A stretch of DNA of 64,000 nt from CBDFKB01 sp965248715 (lineage in GTDB: Bacteria > Pseudomonadota > Alphaproteobacteria > Rhizobiales > Rhizobiaceae): the NCBI GenBank assembly GCA_965248715.1, contig CBDFKB010000008.1, forward strand, positions 558,001 to 622,000. Reading direction: 5' to 3'. Made by a program: the position numbers and the translations under genes. The notes beneath the pieces were generated by a model, which was given only the letters and a program-made list of their open reading frames with translations, ran no database searches and was not told the origin of the DNA. Shown here one piece after another: positions 44,437-53,507 of the stretch (its first letter is position 1; each line of letters starts with the position of its first letter).

Positions 44437-44964
44437 TCAGGCGGCGTTTTGGTTGATCTGATTTTGTTGCTCGATACCGTCATTGAATGTGGCGCCGGTG
44501 ATGAGTTTTCGCGATTGATTTTTGCCTCGTAGTTTCAGCCAGGTTTTCTCTGCTTCCTTGATGACTTTGAAGACCATCACCTCCATGGTCTTCATCGACA
44601 GGCAGCCTCTCTCGAGCGTTCGGTGCGGTGCGGGCGGCCAGCGCGCGGTTCGATCATGTGAAGCGCCGCATTGCGTTCGCCGTGACCATCGGCCAGCGTG
44701 GCAGCAGCATCCACAATCAGTCCATGGCGGTTTTCCATGACCCATGACCCATGAAACACAGCTTGGCTTCCTTGCCAGCGCCTTTCTTGTACAACCTTGC
44801 GTCCGGATCGTTGGTTGAGCTGTGGGTTTGATTGGAACGCTTTTCATCATGAAAATCCCTCTGGCGGTTGCGACCCTTGGTCTTCCCGCCAGCTTCACCA
44901 TCACTGTTATGGGAGCCATCAACCGGGCGAAAGCTCTTCATCGAAGCCCAGGCACCGATCAAGG
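44437..44964 (-). pseudogene. IS5-family transposase (ISY), C-terminal half
   Basis: Reads LIGAWASMKSFRPVDGSHNS, QTHSSTNDPDARLYKKGAGK, EAKLCFMGH, then a frameshift and a decayed remainder. The first codons pair exactly with the N-terminal half that stops at 50481: SVDGT there, LIGAWAS here. The 5.5 kb between them is IS21 plus ISX copy 2. On rejoining, the bases read TCGGTCGATGGCACCTTGAT, restoring the conserved SVDGTLI. Confidence 0.85.
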
Positions 44965-45128
44965 TGTCAATGAGCGTTTAAAACTGACCCCTGTTTGGCA
45001 TTTAAAACTGACCCGCCCTATGGGTGTCAAAACGGGATATTAATAGCCAATGATGTTGCGGAGGGTTGTCCATAGGTCCCGCTTCGCGAAGTGGCCCCAT
45101 AGCAGGCGTAGCGGAGCGGGGGCTGTGG

Positions 45129-45872
45129 TCAAGCCGGGCTTGTGAGCGTTTTCTTTTTACGGCTGTGCGAGAAGCGGTATGAGTTGTTGCCGGTTTCAAT
45201 GATTGAGCAATGATGTGTGATCCTGTCGAGGAGTGCTGTTGTCATCTTGGGATCGCCAAAGACGGAGACCCATTCGCCAAATTCCAGGTTGGTGGTAATG
45301 ATGACACTGGTATTTTCATAGAGTTTGCTGATGAGATGGAAGAGCAGTGCTCCACCTGATTTAGGGAATGGAATGTAGCCCAATTCATCGATGATGACGC
45401 AATCGGTCTGGCTGAGCTGGCGGATAATTTTACCGGTGTTTCCCTCAGCTTGTTCCCTGATCAGCGCATTAATGAGATCAACCGCATTATGGAAGCGCGC
45501 TTTTTTGCCCTGAGCGATAAGTGCCGTTGCCAGTGCAATGGCGATGTGGGTTTTACCGGTTCCAGTACCGCCGACAAGGATCAGGTTGTGGGCATCGTGT
45601 GTGAATTGACCGGTGCATAGCTGTTTGATCTCAGCGGGCTTCACAGCCGATGCGCCATAGTCGAATGTGGCAAAGTCTTTATGATGAGGAAAGCGAGCAA
45701 TGCGCATCTGGTATTGAATGGAGCGCACACGCCGCTCAACAGTTTCCGCATTGATCAGTTGTTTGAGCGCTGTTGTCAGATTGAGCGGGGTGCGGGCCGT
45801 TAGCAAGTCCTGTGCACTTTGTGCCATGCCGTGCAGGCGCAGGGCTGTAAGCTGTTCAATGATGGCATTCAT
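45129..45872 (-). CDS. istB: IstB-family ATPase of IS21
   Basis: 247 residues. LVGGTGTGKTHIAIALATAL is Walker A, CVIIDELGYIPF Walker B and NTSVIITTNLEFGEW sensor 1 of the IstB AAA+ family, which helps the IstA transposase choose and join target DNA. Its start overlaps the istA stop by ATGA at 45869, so translation is coupled. It is intact, but the partner istA is frameshifted, so this copy cannot transpose alone. Confidence 0.93.
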   Translation of the reverse strand: MNAIIEQLTALRLHGMAQSAQDLLTARTPLNLTTALKQLINAETVERRVRSIQYQMRIARFPHHKDFATFDYGASAVKPAEIKQLCTGQFTHDAHNLILVGGTGTGKTHIAIALATALIAQGKKARFHNAVDLINALIREQAEGNTGKIIRQLSQTDCVIIDELGYIPFPKSGGALLFHLISKLYENTSVIITTNLEFGEWVSVFGDPKMTTALLDRITHHCSIIETGNNSYRFSHSRKKKTLTSPA

Positions 45873-47507
45873 GACATCACCCGCGGCGTTGCATAAAGCA
45901 GCTCATAGCGTTTGCAATCGGCTTGTGGCATTACCTGCAGCTGTGGATAGCAATGGGTCCGGGGCAGCGGATCAATCACTGGTTCCACAAGCTGGTTGAT
46001 CAGGTTGGTGATTGCCGGCAGGCGCGTTGTTTTTTGCTCAACAGCCAGATCGCAAGCTATTTCCACTGTCTCGATCCCGTGTTCCTGGGCTCGTTGTCGG
46101 CAGGCGATGTTTGCATCGCCGAGAGGGGCATCAAAAGTTCAACAAAGTCTCGGTCACCGCCTTTGGTATCCATGTAGCGGGCCTTGATTTTGTTCATGGC
46201 GGCGGGAAGCTGCCATTCCATAAAAGGTGCACCATTGCGCAAAGCTCCGGGTTTGCGCGACAGAAGCGGCACATAGTGCCAAGGCTCAAAGTAACTGATG
46301 TTCTTTGTAAAATGACGTTTGTGTTCGGCGATCACCTCATCGGCGGCAACCAGGACAATTCGACTTGCATAAGCCCGCAACGAGACATGGCGCCCGGCAT
46401 ACCGGGCAGGAACGCTGTAACGGTTACTGTCATATTGAACCAGGCAGGTGGAGCGCGCACGCACTGCTTTCTCAACATAGCCGTCAAAGCCAAGCCCCAG
46501 TGGCCGCAGTTCGGCGCGTTCCAATGCAAGGACTTCATCAATGGTTTGCTCTTTTTGTTCGGGGTGGCGCCGCGAACCCAACGCGTTACAGCGCGCAAAC
46601 AGCCAGGTATTCAAACTTTCCAGATCATCAAAGCACAGCTTGGGGGTGAACAATTGGCGGCGTAAATCCTGACCTGGTTCTCAACTTGGCCTTTCTCCCA
46701 GCCAGCTGCGGGCGTGCAGGCAACCGGTTCCATAACGTAATGGTTCATCAATGCCAAAAAGCGCGGATGGAATATCCGCATCTTTGAACGCGACACATAG
46801 GTCACCACCGCCTTTGGGCTCTGCACAAGGCAGGAGCCGGGTGTCTTGGGATTGTCGATGATGACCCGGCGCGGTACCCCGTCATAAAATGCCAATGCCC
46901 GCATAAAGGCATCCAGCACCATCTCCTGGGATTCACCAGGATAAGCCACCACAAAAGGCTTGCGAGAATGGCACAAACGGAAGTGCGCAACCTTGATCTT
47001 GTGCTCTACGCCACCCAGAACAACATGCTCCTGGCTCCAGTCAAACTGCAGCGCATCACCGGCTTTGAAGTGTAAAGGAATAAAGGCTCCGGGAAGTTGT
47101 GATCCATCGGCTTTCAATACCTTGATGAACCGGCAGACTGGTGAGTACGAACCGGTATAACCTTCCACAACCAGTTGTTCATAAAGCTTCACCGCAGTGC
47201 GGCGCTCCCGGCGGGGGTGGCTTAAGTCCTGTTTGTAAAGCGACCGCAAACGAACTTCAAAACCAGCAAGCTTGTGCAACACAGGTGGTCCACTACGATG
47301 ATAGTTCGGCGGTGACGCGTCATTCAGATATTTTCTGATCGTATTGCGGGATAAACCCGTGCTTCGACTTACTGACCGGATAGAGTGGCCATCGCGCAAA
47401 ACCAGACGACGAATCTTTGCTGCACTTTCCATTAATATCACCTGCTCATTCTCCGCACTTAAATGCACGGATGCTAACAAAACAGGCGGGTCAATTTTAA
47501 ACGCCAA
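45869..47507 (-). pseudogene. istA: IstA transposase of IS21, frameshifted
   Basis: Three overlapping reading frames together make one IstA: 47507-46611 (RDGHSIRSVSRSTGLSRNTI, the HTH; then the DDE core with LQFDWSQEHVVLGG), 46653-46057 (MFTPKLCFDDLESLNTWLFA) and 46066-45869. The first break is near 46655, the second near 46060. Two independent frameshifts mean it is dead unless both are sequencing errors. Confidence 0.85.
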
Positions 47508-47800
47508 TTACCCACCTAAGTGGGTCAATTTTGCATGCCAATTCACAATCAAGGTGGAGGGTTCTATTAACCGGAGAATTAGCGATGACGGCTTGATTTA
47601 CTGGTTTTTGGAATTATCGTTTCCCTACGGGGCAAAGGAGTTTGCCCAAACCCTGTCGGTTTGAGCCATTTTGGTAGATTTTGTACACACTTATGCTGCG
47701 CTCAGTCTTTCGTGTGTTCCCCGTCAGCACCAATGGGATCAATTAGGATGATTGCTTAAGGGAGAGTTTTTGGCTCATCTTCACCACACAGGAGTAAAGA

Positions 47801-48175
47801 ATGAGACATACACCTAAACGCCATACCGATGCGGCTGATCGCACGGTCAAGGACATCCGGCGCAAGACGCGCAAGCGCTATTCGTCTGAAGACAAGATAC
47901 GCATCGTCCTTGCCGGACTTCGTGGCGAGGACACGATTGCTGAGCTTTGTCGCCAGGAGGGTATTGCACAAAGCCAGTATTATTCTTGGTCCAAGGAGTT
48001 CCTCGAAGCGGGCAAGAAGCGCTTGGCAGGTGACACAACACGCGAGGCCAACACCGGTGAAGTACAGAGTCTGCGCCGTGAGGCGCGTGATCTGAAAGAG
48101 GTTGTTGCTGAACAAACGCTTGAACTGCGCCTGCTCAAAAAAAGCATGATCGCAGATGGGGAGGATATCGAATGA
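47801..48175 (+). CDS. IS3-family transposase subunit OrfA
   Basis: 124 residues: RKRYSSEDKIRIVLAGLRGE, TIAELCRQEGIAQSQYYSWS and a C-terminal leucine zipper RREARDLKEVVAEQTLELRL. This is the DNA-binding OrfA of IS3 elements, usually joined to OrfB by frameshifting to give OrfAB. Intact, but OrfB is interrupted and has a mutated catalytic residue. Confidence 0.9.
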   Translation: MRHTPKRHTDAADRTVKDIRRKTRKRYSSEDKIRIVLAGLRGEDTIAELCRQEGIAQSQYYSWSKEFLEAGKKRLAGDTTREANTGEVQSLRREARDLKEVVAEQTLELRLLKKSMIADGEDIE

Positions 48176-49298
48176 GGTATCCTGCATCAGAGAAACTGGA
48201 GATCATACGGCTGGTTGAGCAATCACATTTACCGACCAAGCGAACTATCGATAAACTGGGCATTCCTCGAACCACGTTTTACCGATGGTACGACAAGCAT
48301 CTTATCGGCGGTGTCGAAGCTTTAGAAGATCGCTCTCCCAAGCCTTTGCGTGTCTGGAACCGTATTCCGGACGAGGTTCGCCAGCAGATAGTCGATCTTG
48401 CACTGGAAGAGCCAGAGCTATCACCAAGAGAACTGGACACTTCTAAAAACCCCTGAACCGATTCAAGGCTTCGAGATACCAGGCCGTTTGATTCTGGTTT
48501 GTTCACTATTCGAATCTGACCTGTTCGCACCGACGAGCGCATATTGGTGCCATCGTCGAGGTTTTTAGAAGTGTCCAACTGGCTGTGCGGTTCACTGATA
48601 TCCAAAGATACTTTGTCTCGGAGGCCAGCGTTTACAGGCTGTTGAAGGCCCACGACCTCATCACCAGCCCAGCCTTTGTGGTGATCAAGGCTGCCGATGA
48701 GTTCCGTGACAAGACGACGGCCATCAATCAGATGTGGCAGACGGATTTTACCTACATCAAGATCGTTGGCTGGGGCTGGTATTATCTGTCGACCATTCTA
48801 GACGACTTCTCACGCTACGTAGTGGCCTGGAAACTGTGCGCCACAATGAAGACAAGTGATGTCACCGATACGCTGGAACTGGCCTTGCAGGCATCAGGCT
48901 GTGACCAGGTTACTGTTCAGCACAAACCACGATTGCTGTCTGACAACGGAGCCAGTTACGTCTCCGGTGAGCTTGCAGACTGGCTCGGCTCACAGGACAT
49001 GGATCACGTTCGCGGTGCCCCATACCATCCACAAACCCAAGGTAAGATCAAACGCTGGCATCAGACATTGAAGAACCGCATCCTGTTGGAAAACTACTTC
49101 CTACCCGGTGACCTCAACGCCAGCATTGAACGCTTCGTGGAGCACTACAACCACCATCGTTACCACGAGAGCCTCAAAAACCTCACTCCCGCAGACGTCT
49201 ACTTCGGACGCGACCAAACCATTCTGCTCGAACGCGAAAGGATCAAACGCAACACATTCAAACAGCGGCGCTTGCAATACCGCAATCAAGCCGCATAA
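48172..49298 (+). pseudogene. IS3-family transposase OrfB, split by a MITE and catalytically mutated
   Basis: The N-terminal part runs to the MITE at 48435-48576, after which the frame continues from 48585. Removing the 142-bp MITE and one AACT restores ELSPRELAVRFTDIQR without loss. The core has WQTDFTYIKI (first Asp) and LSDNGASYVS (second Asp), but the third catalytic position, in GKI-E-RWHQTLKNR of relatives, reads GKIKRWHQTLKNR (codon AAA at 49050-49052). So even when repaired this copy would be inactive. Confidence 0.85.
48435..48576. mobile_element. 142-bp MITE, copy M2, inserted in IS3 OrfB, duplication AACT
   Basis: The reverse complement of copy M1 (42705-42846), with the same 142-base length and ends. 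Flanked by AACT at 48431-48434 and 48577-48580. Removing it restores the reading frame of OrfB, which proves the boundaries. This is the youngest layer of a four-level nest. Confidence 0.95.
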
Positions 49299-49350
49299 GA
49301 TCAACAAAATGATGAGCCAATATCTCGCTTAATCTAAGCTGCAATCAAGC

Positions 49351-50424
49351 CTAAAAACCCTGACGACGGACACTCAGGCGACGCATGTTATAGGCGATAT
49401 TGATCATGCCGATTTTGACTTTCGCACGAGCTATACCGATGGTTCTGACAAACAGGCCCATGCGGTTTTTCTGATCGCCAAACACATGCTCGACTTTGGA
49501 ACGAACGCTTGAGCGTTTTGCATTGGCTATTCTTGTCCGCTGTGGCATGGGGCGACCCTTTGGTTTCTTTTGGTGGATGCGGGATTTGAACCCATTGTTT
49601 ACCAGCCATGTTTCATTCTTCTTTGAGCGATAAGCACTGTCAGCCCACACATCTGATGCCGTATTATCTTTGCTGAGAACATCACGCAAATACCGGCCGT
49701 CATAAGCAGAGGCCCCGGTGACTTCAAAGCCACGGATAAAACCAAAGCGCCGATCTGTGGCGATGTGATTTTTAAAACCAAATGCGGGAATGGCAATATC
49801 CACATGCCCGGCCTTCTTGCTGCCATCGGCGGCAGTTTTGGCCCTGGAATATTTGATCGACCAGCGCGCATCGGTGTCTTTGTGACGTGCCTTGTGGGAG
49901 TTGCCCCAAATCTCGTCAGCACTTTTGCCTTCTTTGATCTGAGCCTTCTCTTCATCCTTCAATCGCTGCTTGGGAGCAGGTACAATTGTGGCATCCGCGA
50001 TCTGGCCACCCATTGCCAAATAGCCCTTTTCAGTAATCATCGTGTCACATTTTTGGAACAAGGTATCAATCGCATCGGCCCGGGTCAGAAGATCGCGGTA
50101 GAGCCATATGGTGCGTGCGTCCGGCATCCGCTGGCCAGGTTCAAACCCCAAAAACCGCATGAACGACAGCCGATCATTGATCAGGAATTCAAGACGCTCA
50201 TCAGACAAATCATTCATCGCCTGTATGACCAGTATTTTGAACATCGTGACAACGTCATAGGGTGGACGACCGCCCTTCGAGCCATCACTGCGATGCAAAG
50301 CCATGATCAAATCCGGTCGAAAGACCTCAAAGTCAACGACCGTATCCAAAGTTTCCAGTTGATCACCCAAATCACTCAGGCGTTTCAGTTGATTGTCTAT
50401 TCCAAATAAATTCTTTTGAGCCAT
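49351..50424 (-). pseudogene. ISX copy 2 transposase, C-terminus replaced by IS3 insertion
   Basis: Nearly identical to the protein at 43010-44089 (only a few differences, for example DTMIT for DAMIT), with all three catalytic residues present. The last ~9 residues are replaced by read-through into the IS3 end (MRRLSVRRQGF instead of MRRLIYHERLNAA). It might still be active as a protein, but its left end is interrupted by IS3. Confidence 0.9.
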
Positions 50425-50480
50425 ACGCCCAGTGAATCATAGAACAGGTGATTTGCATAGGTACTTAGAAGGGTCCAGGT

Positions 50481-50998
50481 GCCATCGACCGAGAAATGCT
50501 CGTTCGACAGCAACGGCTCAACCTCGTTATGGGCTCGATATGGGCTCGATATGGGCTCGATATGGGCTCGATGTGGGCTCGATGTGGGCAAGAATGGCTT
50601 TCAGAAAGGCGGATGCCACATCACCCGCCAACAACCGGCCCGGGTTTCTTGAAAACACCGTCGGCACCCATTACCCGATCGTCAATCCCAAGCCCGACAA
50701 ACCAGCGGTACAAAAGATTTTAGTCCAGCTGATCCATCAACTGCTGCTCCGAGCGGATCGAATAAAACACCTGTAGCAGCAAAGCCCGCAACAGCTTCTC
50801 AGGTGCAATCGAGGGACGGCCCATCACCCAATAGCTGTCACGAAATAATCCAACCAGCGAAACCAAGGCGTCATCAACCAAACCCCGGATCACACGAAGC
50901 GGATGGTCATCGGGGACCCGGTCTTCCAAATCGACATAAGAAAACAACGAACCCGAAACCGCATCACTCCCACGCATCAAACCCTCCATCATTGCCAA
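50481..50998 (-). pseudogene. IS5-family transposase (ISY), N-terminal half
   Basis: From ATG 50998: MRGSDAVSGSLFSYVDLEDR, DHPLRVIRGLVDDAL, APEKLLRALLLQVFYSIRSE, QLMDQLD, then an in-frame TAA near 50718-50720, then NLLYRWFVGLGIDDRVMGAD, and near the end SNEHFSVDGT. It continues at 44964. It therefore pre-dates the insertions. The stop and a run of 11-base tandem repeats within it show it is dead. Confidence 0.85.
50528..50592. repeat. Tandem repeat, 11 bp x ~6
   Basis: The unit TATGGGCTCGA, with one T/G variation, is repeated nearly six times. It lies inside the dead ISY transposase and breaks its reading frame. No spacers or arrays, so not CRISPR; likely slippage. Confidence 0.75.
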
Positions 50999-51053
50999 AA
51001 TGACGGAATCATATTCGAATGCGAATTACGAGTACTTTTTCAGCAACCTGCTA

Positions 51054-51894
51054 GGGTCTGTGGACATTCAGGATTCCCAAAAGCGTTGATTTCTGATTCA
51101 AGCTTCCAAAAGGGAGTTTGTAATGGACGAAAAGCGATTTGTTTTGAATGACCGGGTCTGGGAACGCCTTGCGCCTTTGCTCCCCGGCAAGGCAACAGAC
51201 AGTGGCCGGACAGGCGGCGACAACCGGTTGTTTTTGGAAGCGGTGTTCTGGCGGGTGCGCACGGGGTCTCCCTGGCGCGATCTGCCGACGAAATTTGGCA
51301 ACTGGAACAGCCAGTTTCGCCGGTTCCGACGATGGGCCGAGCAGGGTGTTTTCGAGAGTCTTTTCAAAGCCATGAGCAATGACCCAGACCTCGAATACGC
51401 CATGATTGATGGCACCATTGTTTCGGTTCACCAAAAGGCAACCGGCGCAAAAGGGGGACTCAAAATCAGGCCATCGGGCGCTCGCGCGGTGGGTTGACCA
51501 CCAAGATCGTGGCGCTGGTGGACGCGCTTGGTAATCTTGTGCGTTTCATGCTGCTACCGGGACAGGCGCATGACATGAGGGGCGTGGCACCGCTGATCAA
51601 GGGCGTGTCATTCGCCGCTTTGCTGGCGGATAAAGCGTTTGACGCAAACTGGCTTCTGGAGGAGCTGGAAGACCGGGGCGCAACCGCCGTTATCCCGCCC
51701 AAATCAAATCGGATTGTGCAGCGAGAATACGATGAAGAGGCCTATTGTTGGCGGCATTTGGTTGAAAACTACTTCGCCAAGATCAAGGAATTTCGTGGCA
51801 TCGCAACGCGTTACGATAAAACCGATAACAGCTACGCTGCCAACTGGAACCTTGTCGCGGCGCTTATCGCATCAAGGTGAATGTCCACAGACCC
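51054..51894 (+). mobile_element. IS427-group IS5-family element inserted in a CTAG
   Basis: Ends GGGTCTGTGGACATTCA and TGAATGTCCACAGACCC are complementary over their length. The flanks read C-TA and TA-G, so a TA duplication was made inside a CTAG: the CTAG at the boundary between the repeat half upstream (CAGCAACCTGCTAG) and the double-hairpin repeat D downstream. 841 bases. The same left end abuts CTAG at 62968 and the same right end abuts CTAG at 61050. Confidence 0.9.
51123..51880 (+). CDS. IS427-group transposase, made by -1 frameshifting
   Basis: OrfA (51123-51497): MDEKRFVLNDRVWERLAPLL, FWRVRTGSPWRDLPTKFGNW and YAMIDGTIVSVHQKATGAKG. OrfB continues in the -1 frame: LTTKIVALVDALGNLVRFML, LLADKAFDANWL and YFAKIKEFRGIATRYDKTDN. 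The slip site is AAAAGGGGG at 51449-51457; after it the -1 frame reads TQNQAIGRSRGG, the usual sequence at this place. This is a known IS427 feature. All catalytic positions (DGT, DKAFD, KIKEFR) appear intact, so it could be active. Confidence 0.9.
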
Positions 51895-52062
51895 TAGTGG
51901 AATGAATTTGACATTTGGTGCCCATTTGCAGCATCGTCGTTTGTCAAATGTCAAATTTAAAAATTCCACTAGATTCAATATCTTGCTAGTGGTTCTTTTG
52001 ATGCCAACATTTGCAAACCTAAGTGTTGCAACGGGACGCAAATGTTAGAATCGAACCACTAG
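51894..52062 (-). repeat. Double-hairpin CTAG repeat, copy D
   Basis: 169 bases in reverse orientation to copy A, starting in the CTAG that the IS427 element invaded and ending in CTAG at 52059-52062. That last CTAG is the TAG stop codon of the PP2C phosphatase gene on the other strand. Confidence 0.9.
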
Positions 52063-52889
52063 CGGGATCGAATTGGCCGCGTGGGAACATCATCAATAGG
52101 AATTTCGGTGAATTCGCCGGCACGGATTACAACAAGCGTCGTATTGTCTTGGCTTGGACTATCCCTCTTATCGACCGCATCCAGCAACAAAGAGCAGATT
52201 TTCCGTGCGGACGAATTTTTGTTGTCTCTGATAGTTTTCACTATTTCAGCATTTTTAAGTGAAACAAGACCATCTGAAGCCAGCAAATACCAATCGCCCT
52301 TTTTCGTTTTGACAAACGAACCAGCAAAATCGACGCGATCTATTTTTTCTCCAGTAACAGCAGAAGTCAGCATGTGGCGAGAAGAGCTGTTTTGTGCGTC
52401 TTCCCGCGTAATTTCACCGCGTTCCGCTGCGGCGTCCAATTGCAAAGCTAAGGAGTGATTAGCATTCAATCGGCTCAGTTCATCTTCACGGCAGCGATAC
52501 AAAATAGAATCCCCAACGCTTATCCAGCGTAGGTTCCCGTGCTTGTATTCAACCCCCAAAAGAGTACACCCCATTCCGCGTTTATCAGGTTCTGTCGCAA
52601 TATGCGTCGCAATAGCCCGGTTGCCTGCATCAAGTGCCGCCAAAAATCCATCAGAAACTCTGCCGTCGTTTTCACAAGCCGATTCAACAAACGCATTAAT
52701 CGCAAGTTCTGCCGCCAAACCGCCAGCGACATGACCTCCCATACCATCAGCGATAACTGCCAGCAGTGATCCTTCGCTAGCCTCATCCCCCTCGTAAGTG
52801 TCTTGAATTTCGCGCAACAGAAATCGATCTTCCTGATACTTGCGACCACCTATAATTTGAGCAGCAGCAAAATCAAATTCTGGCTTCAT
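52059..52889 (-). CDS. PP2C-type protein serine/threonine phosphatase
   Basis: 276 residues from ATG 52889, overlapping the upstream FHA gene stop as ATGA. GGRKYQEDRFLL, ADGMGGHVAGG, GCTLLGVEYKHG, VGDSILYRC, ASDGLVSL and DNTTLVVIR are the metal-binding and fold motifs of bacterial PP2C (Stp/PppA type). It would remove phosphate from the products of the kinase at 55088. The C-terminus ends VPTRPIRSR; T-R-P-I is a TxxI shape like those in two neighbouring proteins. Its TAG stop lies in the CTAG of repeat D. Last gene of a four-gene operon. Confidence 0.92.
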   Translation of the reverse strand: MKPEFDFAAAQIIGGRKYQEDRFLLREIQDTYEGDEASEGSLLAVIADGMGGHVAGGLAAELAINAFVESACENDGRVSDGFLAALDAGNRAIATHIATEPDKRGMGCTLLGVEYKHGNLRWISVGDSILYRCREDELSRLNANHSLALQLDAAAERGEITREDAQNSSSRHMLTSAVTGEKIDRVDFAGSFVKTKKGDWYLLASDGLVSLKNAEIVKTIRDNKNSSARKICSLLLDAVDKRDSPSQDNTTLVVIRAGEFTEIPIDDVPTRPIRSR

Positions 52890-53464
52890 TCGGAGGATGC
52901 CTGGTTCCAATTGAAATCAGCGTCACAAAGCGGGACAAACATCAAGCGGGTAGCACCAACATCAATCCTGTCACCACGCTTCATTGCCATGGGGGACATG
53001 ACTGGCAGGTCATTTAAGCGGACAAGGTTTGACTTGCCCCCATGCTGGACATAGAAATCTTGTTGTTTGTCATCAAACACGATAAAGGCATGCGCTTCGC
53101 GGGAGACGGTGTCGTCCCCAAAATCCAGTCTTATTTTTTCGCCCTCCCCCCTGCCAATGCTGTTCATCCCGTAGTGGATTTCGCAGGCGTTGCCTCTGCC
53201 AGGGCCTTCAACAACCACAAGCCATCCAACCACAGGGCCGTTTTCGTTATCTGCGGCGTGTTTTTTTGATCCATCCTCGGTAGAAGAACCGGCAGACATG
53301 AACCGCGTTTTGGGGGTTTCCTTCGAACTTTCGGCAACTGTGTACGTCGCCTCTGGCTCGTCGGCCTCATCACGTTTTATCAAGCGTGTTTTTGCGTCTT
53401 GGTCACCGTCATCAGTTAGATTTGAGGGATCTGACACTATCCTCGTCAACTTTTCATTACTCAT
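52886..53464 (-). CDS. Cytoplasmic FHA-domain protein
   Basis: 192 residues, no signal or membrane segment. The C-terminal half is an FHA domain: MNSIGRGEGEKIRLDFGDDT, SREAHAFIVFDDKQQ, KSNLVRLND (the GR, SxxH and N anchors of phospho-Thr binding). The N-terminal half is disordered, Thr-rich and charged, and holds LTRIV (Thr 7) and KTRLIKR (Thr 26), Thr-containing stretches suited to phosphorylation and FHA binding. An adaptor that links kinase signals to other FHA proteins is the most likely role; this is inference. Confidence 0.9.
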   Translation of the reverse strand: MSNEKLTRIVSDPSNLTDDGDQDAKTRLIKRDEADEPEATYTVAESSKETPKTRFMSAGSSTEDGSKKHAADNENGPVVGWLVVVEGPGRGNACEIHYGMNSIGRGEGEKIRLDFGDDTVSREAHAFIVFDDKQQDFYVQHGGKSNLVRLNDLPVMSPMAMKRGDRIDVGATRLMFVPLCDADFNWNQASSE

Positions 53465-53507
53465 TTTCTGTCCCTGCTTTCACAATTTTGGAACTGCGGC
53501 AAATAAT

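Larger units (their letters stand above)
44965..47547 (-). mobile_element. IS21-family element (2583 bp) with 7-bp duplication ATCAAGG
   Basis: Ends TGTCAATGAGCG (left) and ...CCAATTCACA (right) with the multiple internal repeats of IS21 ends (TTTAAAACTGACCC at both ends). Flanked by ATCAAGG at 44958-44964 and 47548-47554. Carries istA (broken) and istB (intact). It lies one base from the left duplication of ISX copy 2, inside the split ISY transposase. Confidence 0.92.
47715..49372 (+). mobile_element. IS3-family element inside ISX copy 2
   Basis: Ends TGTTCCCCGTCAG and the reverse complement of CTGACGACGGACA agree at 10 of 13 bases. It carries orfA (47801) and orfB (48172) with an ATGA overlap. 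No clean target duplication is seen; about five bases of ISX (ATAGA) were lost. A 142-bp MITE interrupts orfB. Confidence 0.85.
47556..50476 (-). mobile_element. ISX copy 2, interrupted by IS3
   Basis: Same ends as copy 1, but the right end reads GGGTCC instead of GTGTCC. Flanked by AGGT at 47552-47555 and 50477-50480, which is the target duplication inside the ISY transposase. The element body (47556-47714 plus 49374-50476) matches copy 1 almost base for base; between them sits an IS3 element with ~5 bases of ISX missing. IS21 was inserted at the left boundary. Confidence 0.9.

Noticed and set aside
50528..50592. A possible CRISPR array
   Set aside because: The 11-bp units are directly adjacent with no spacers and lie within a dead transposase; a slippage tandem repeat.
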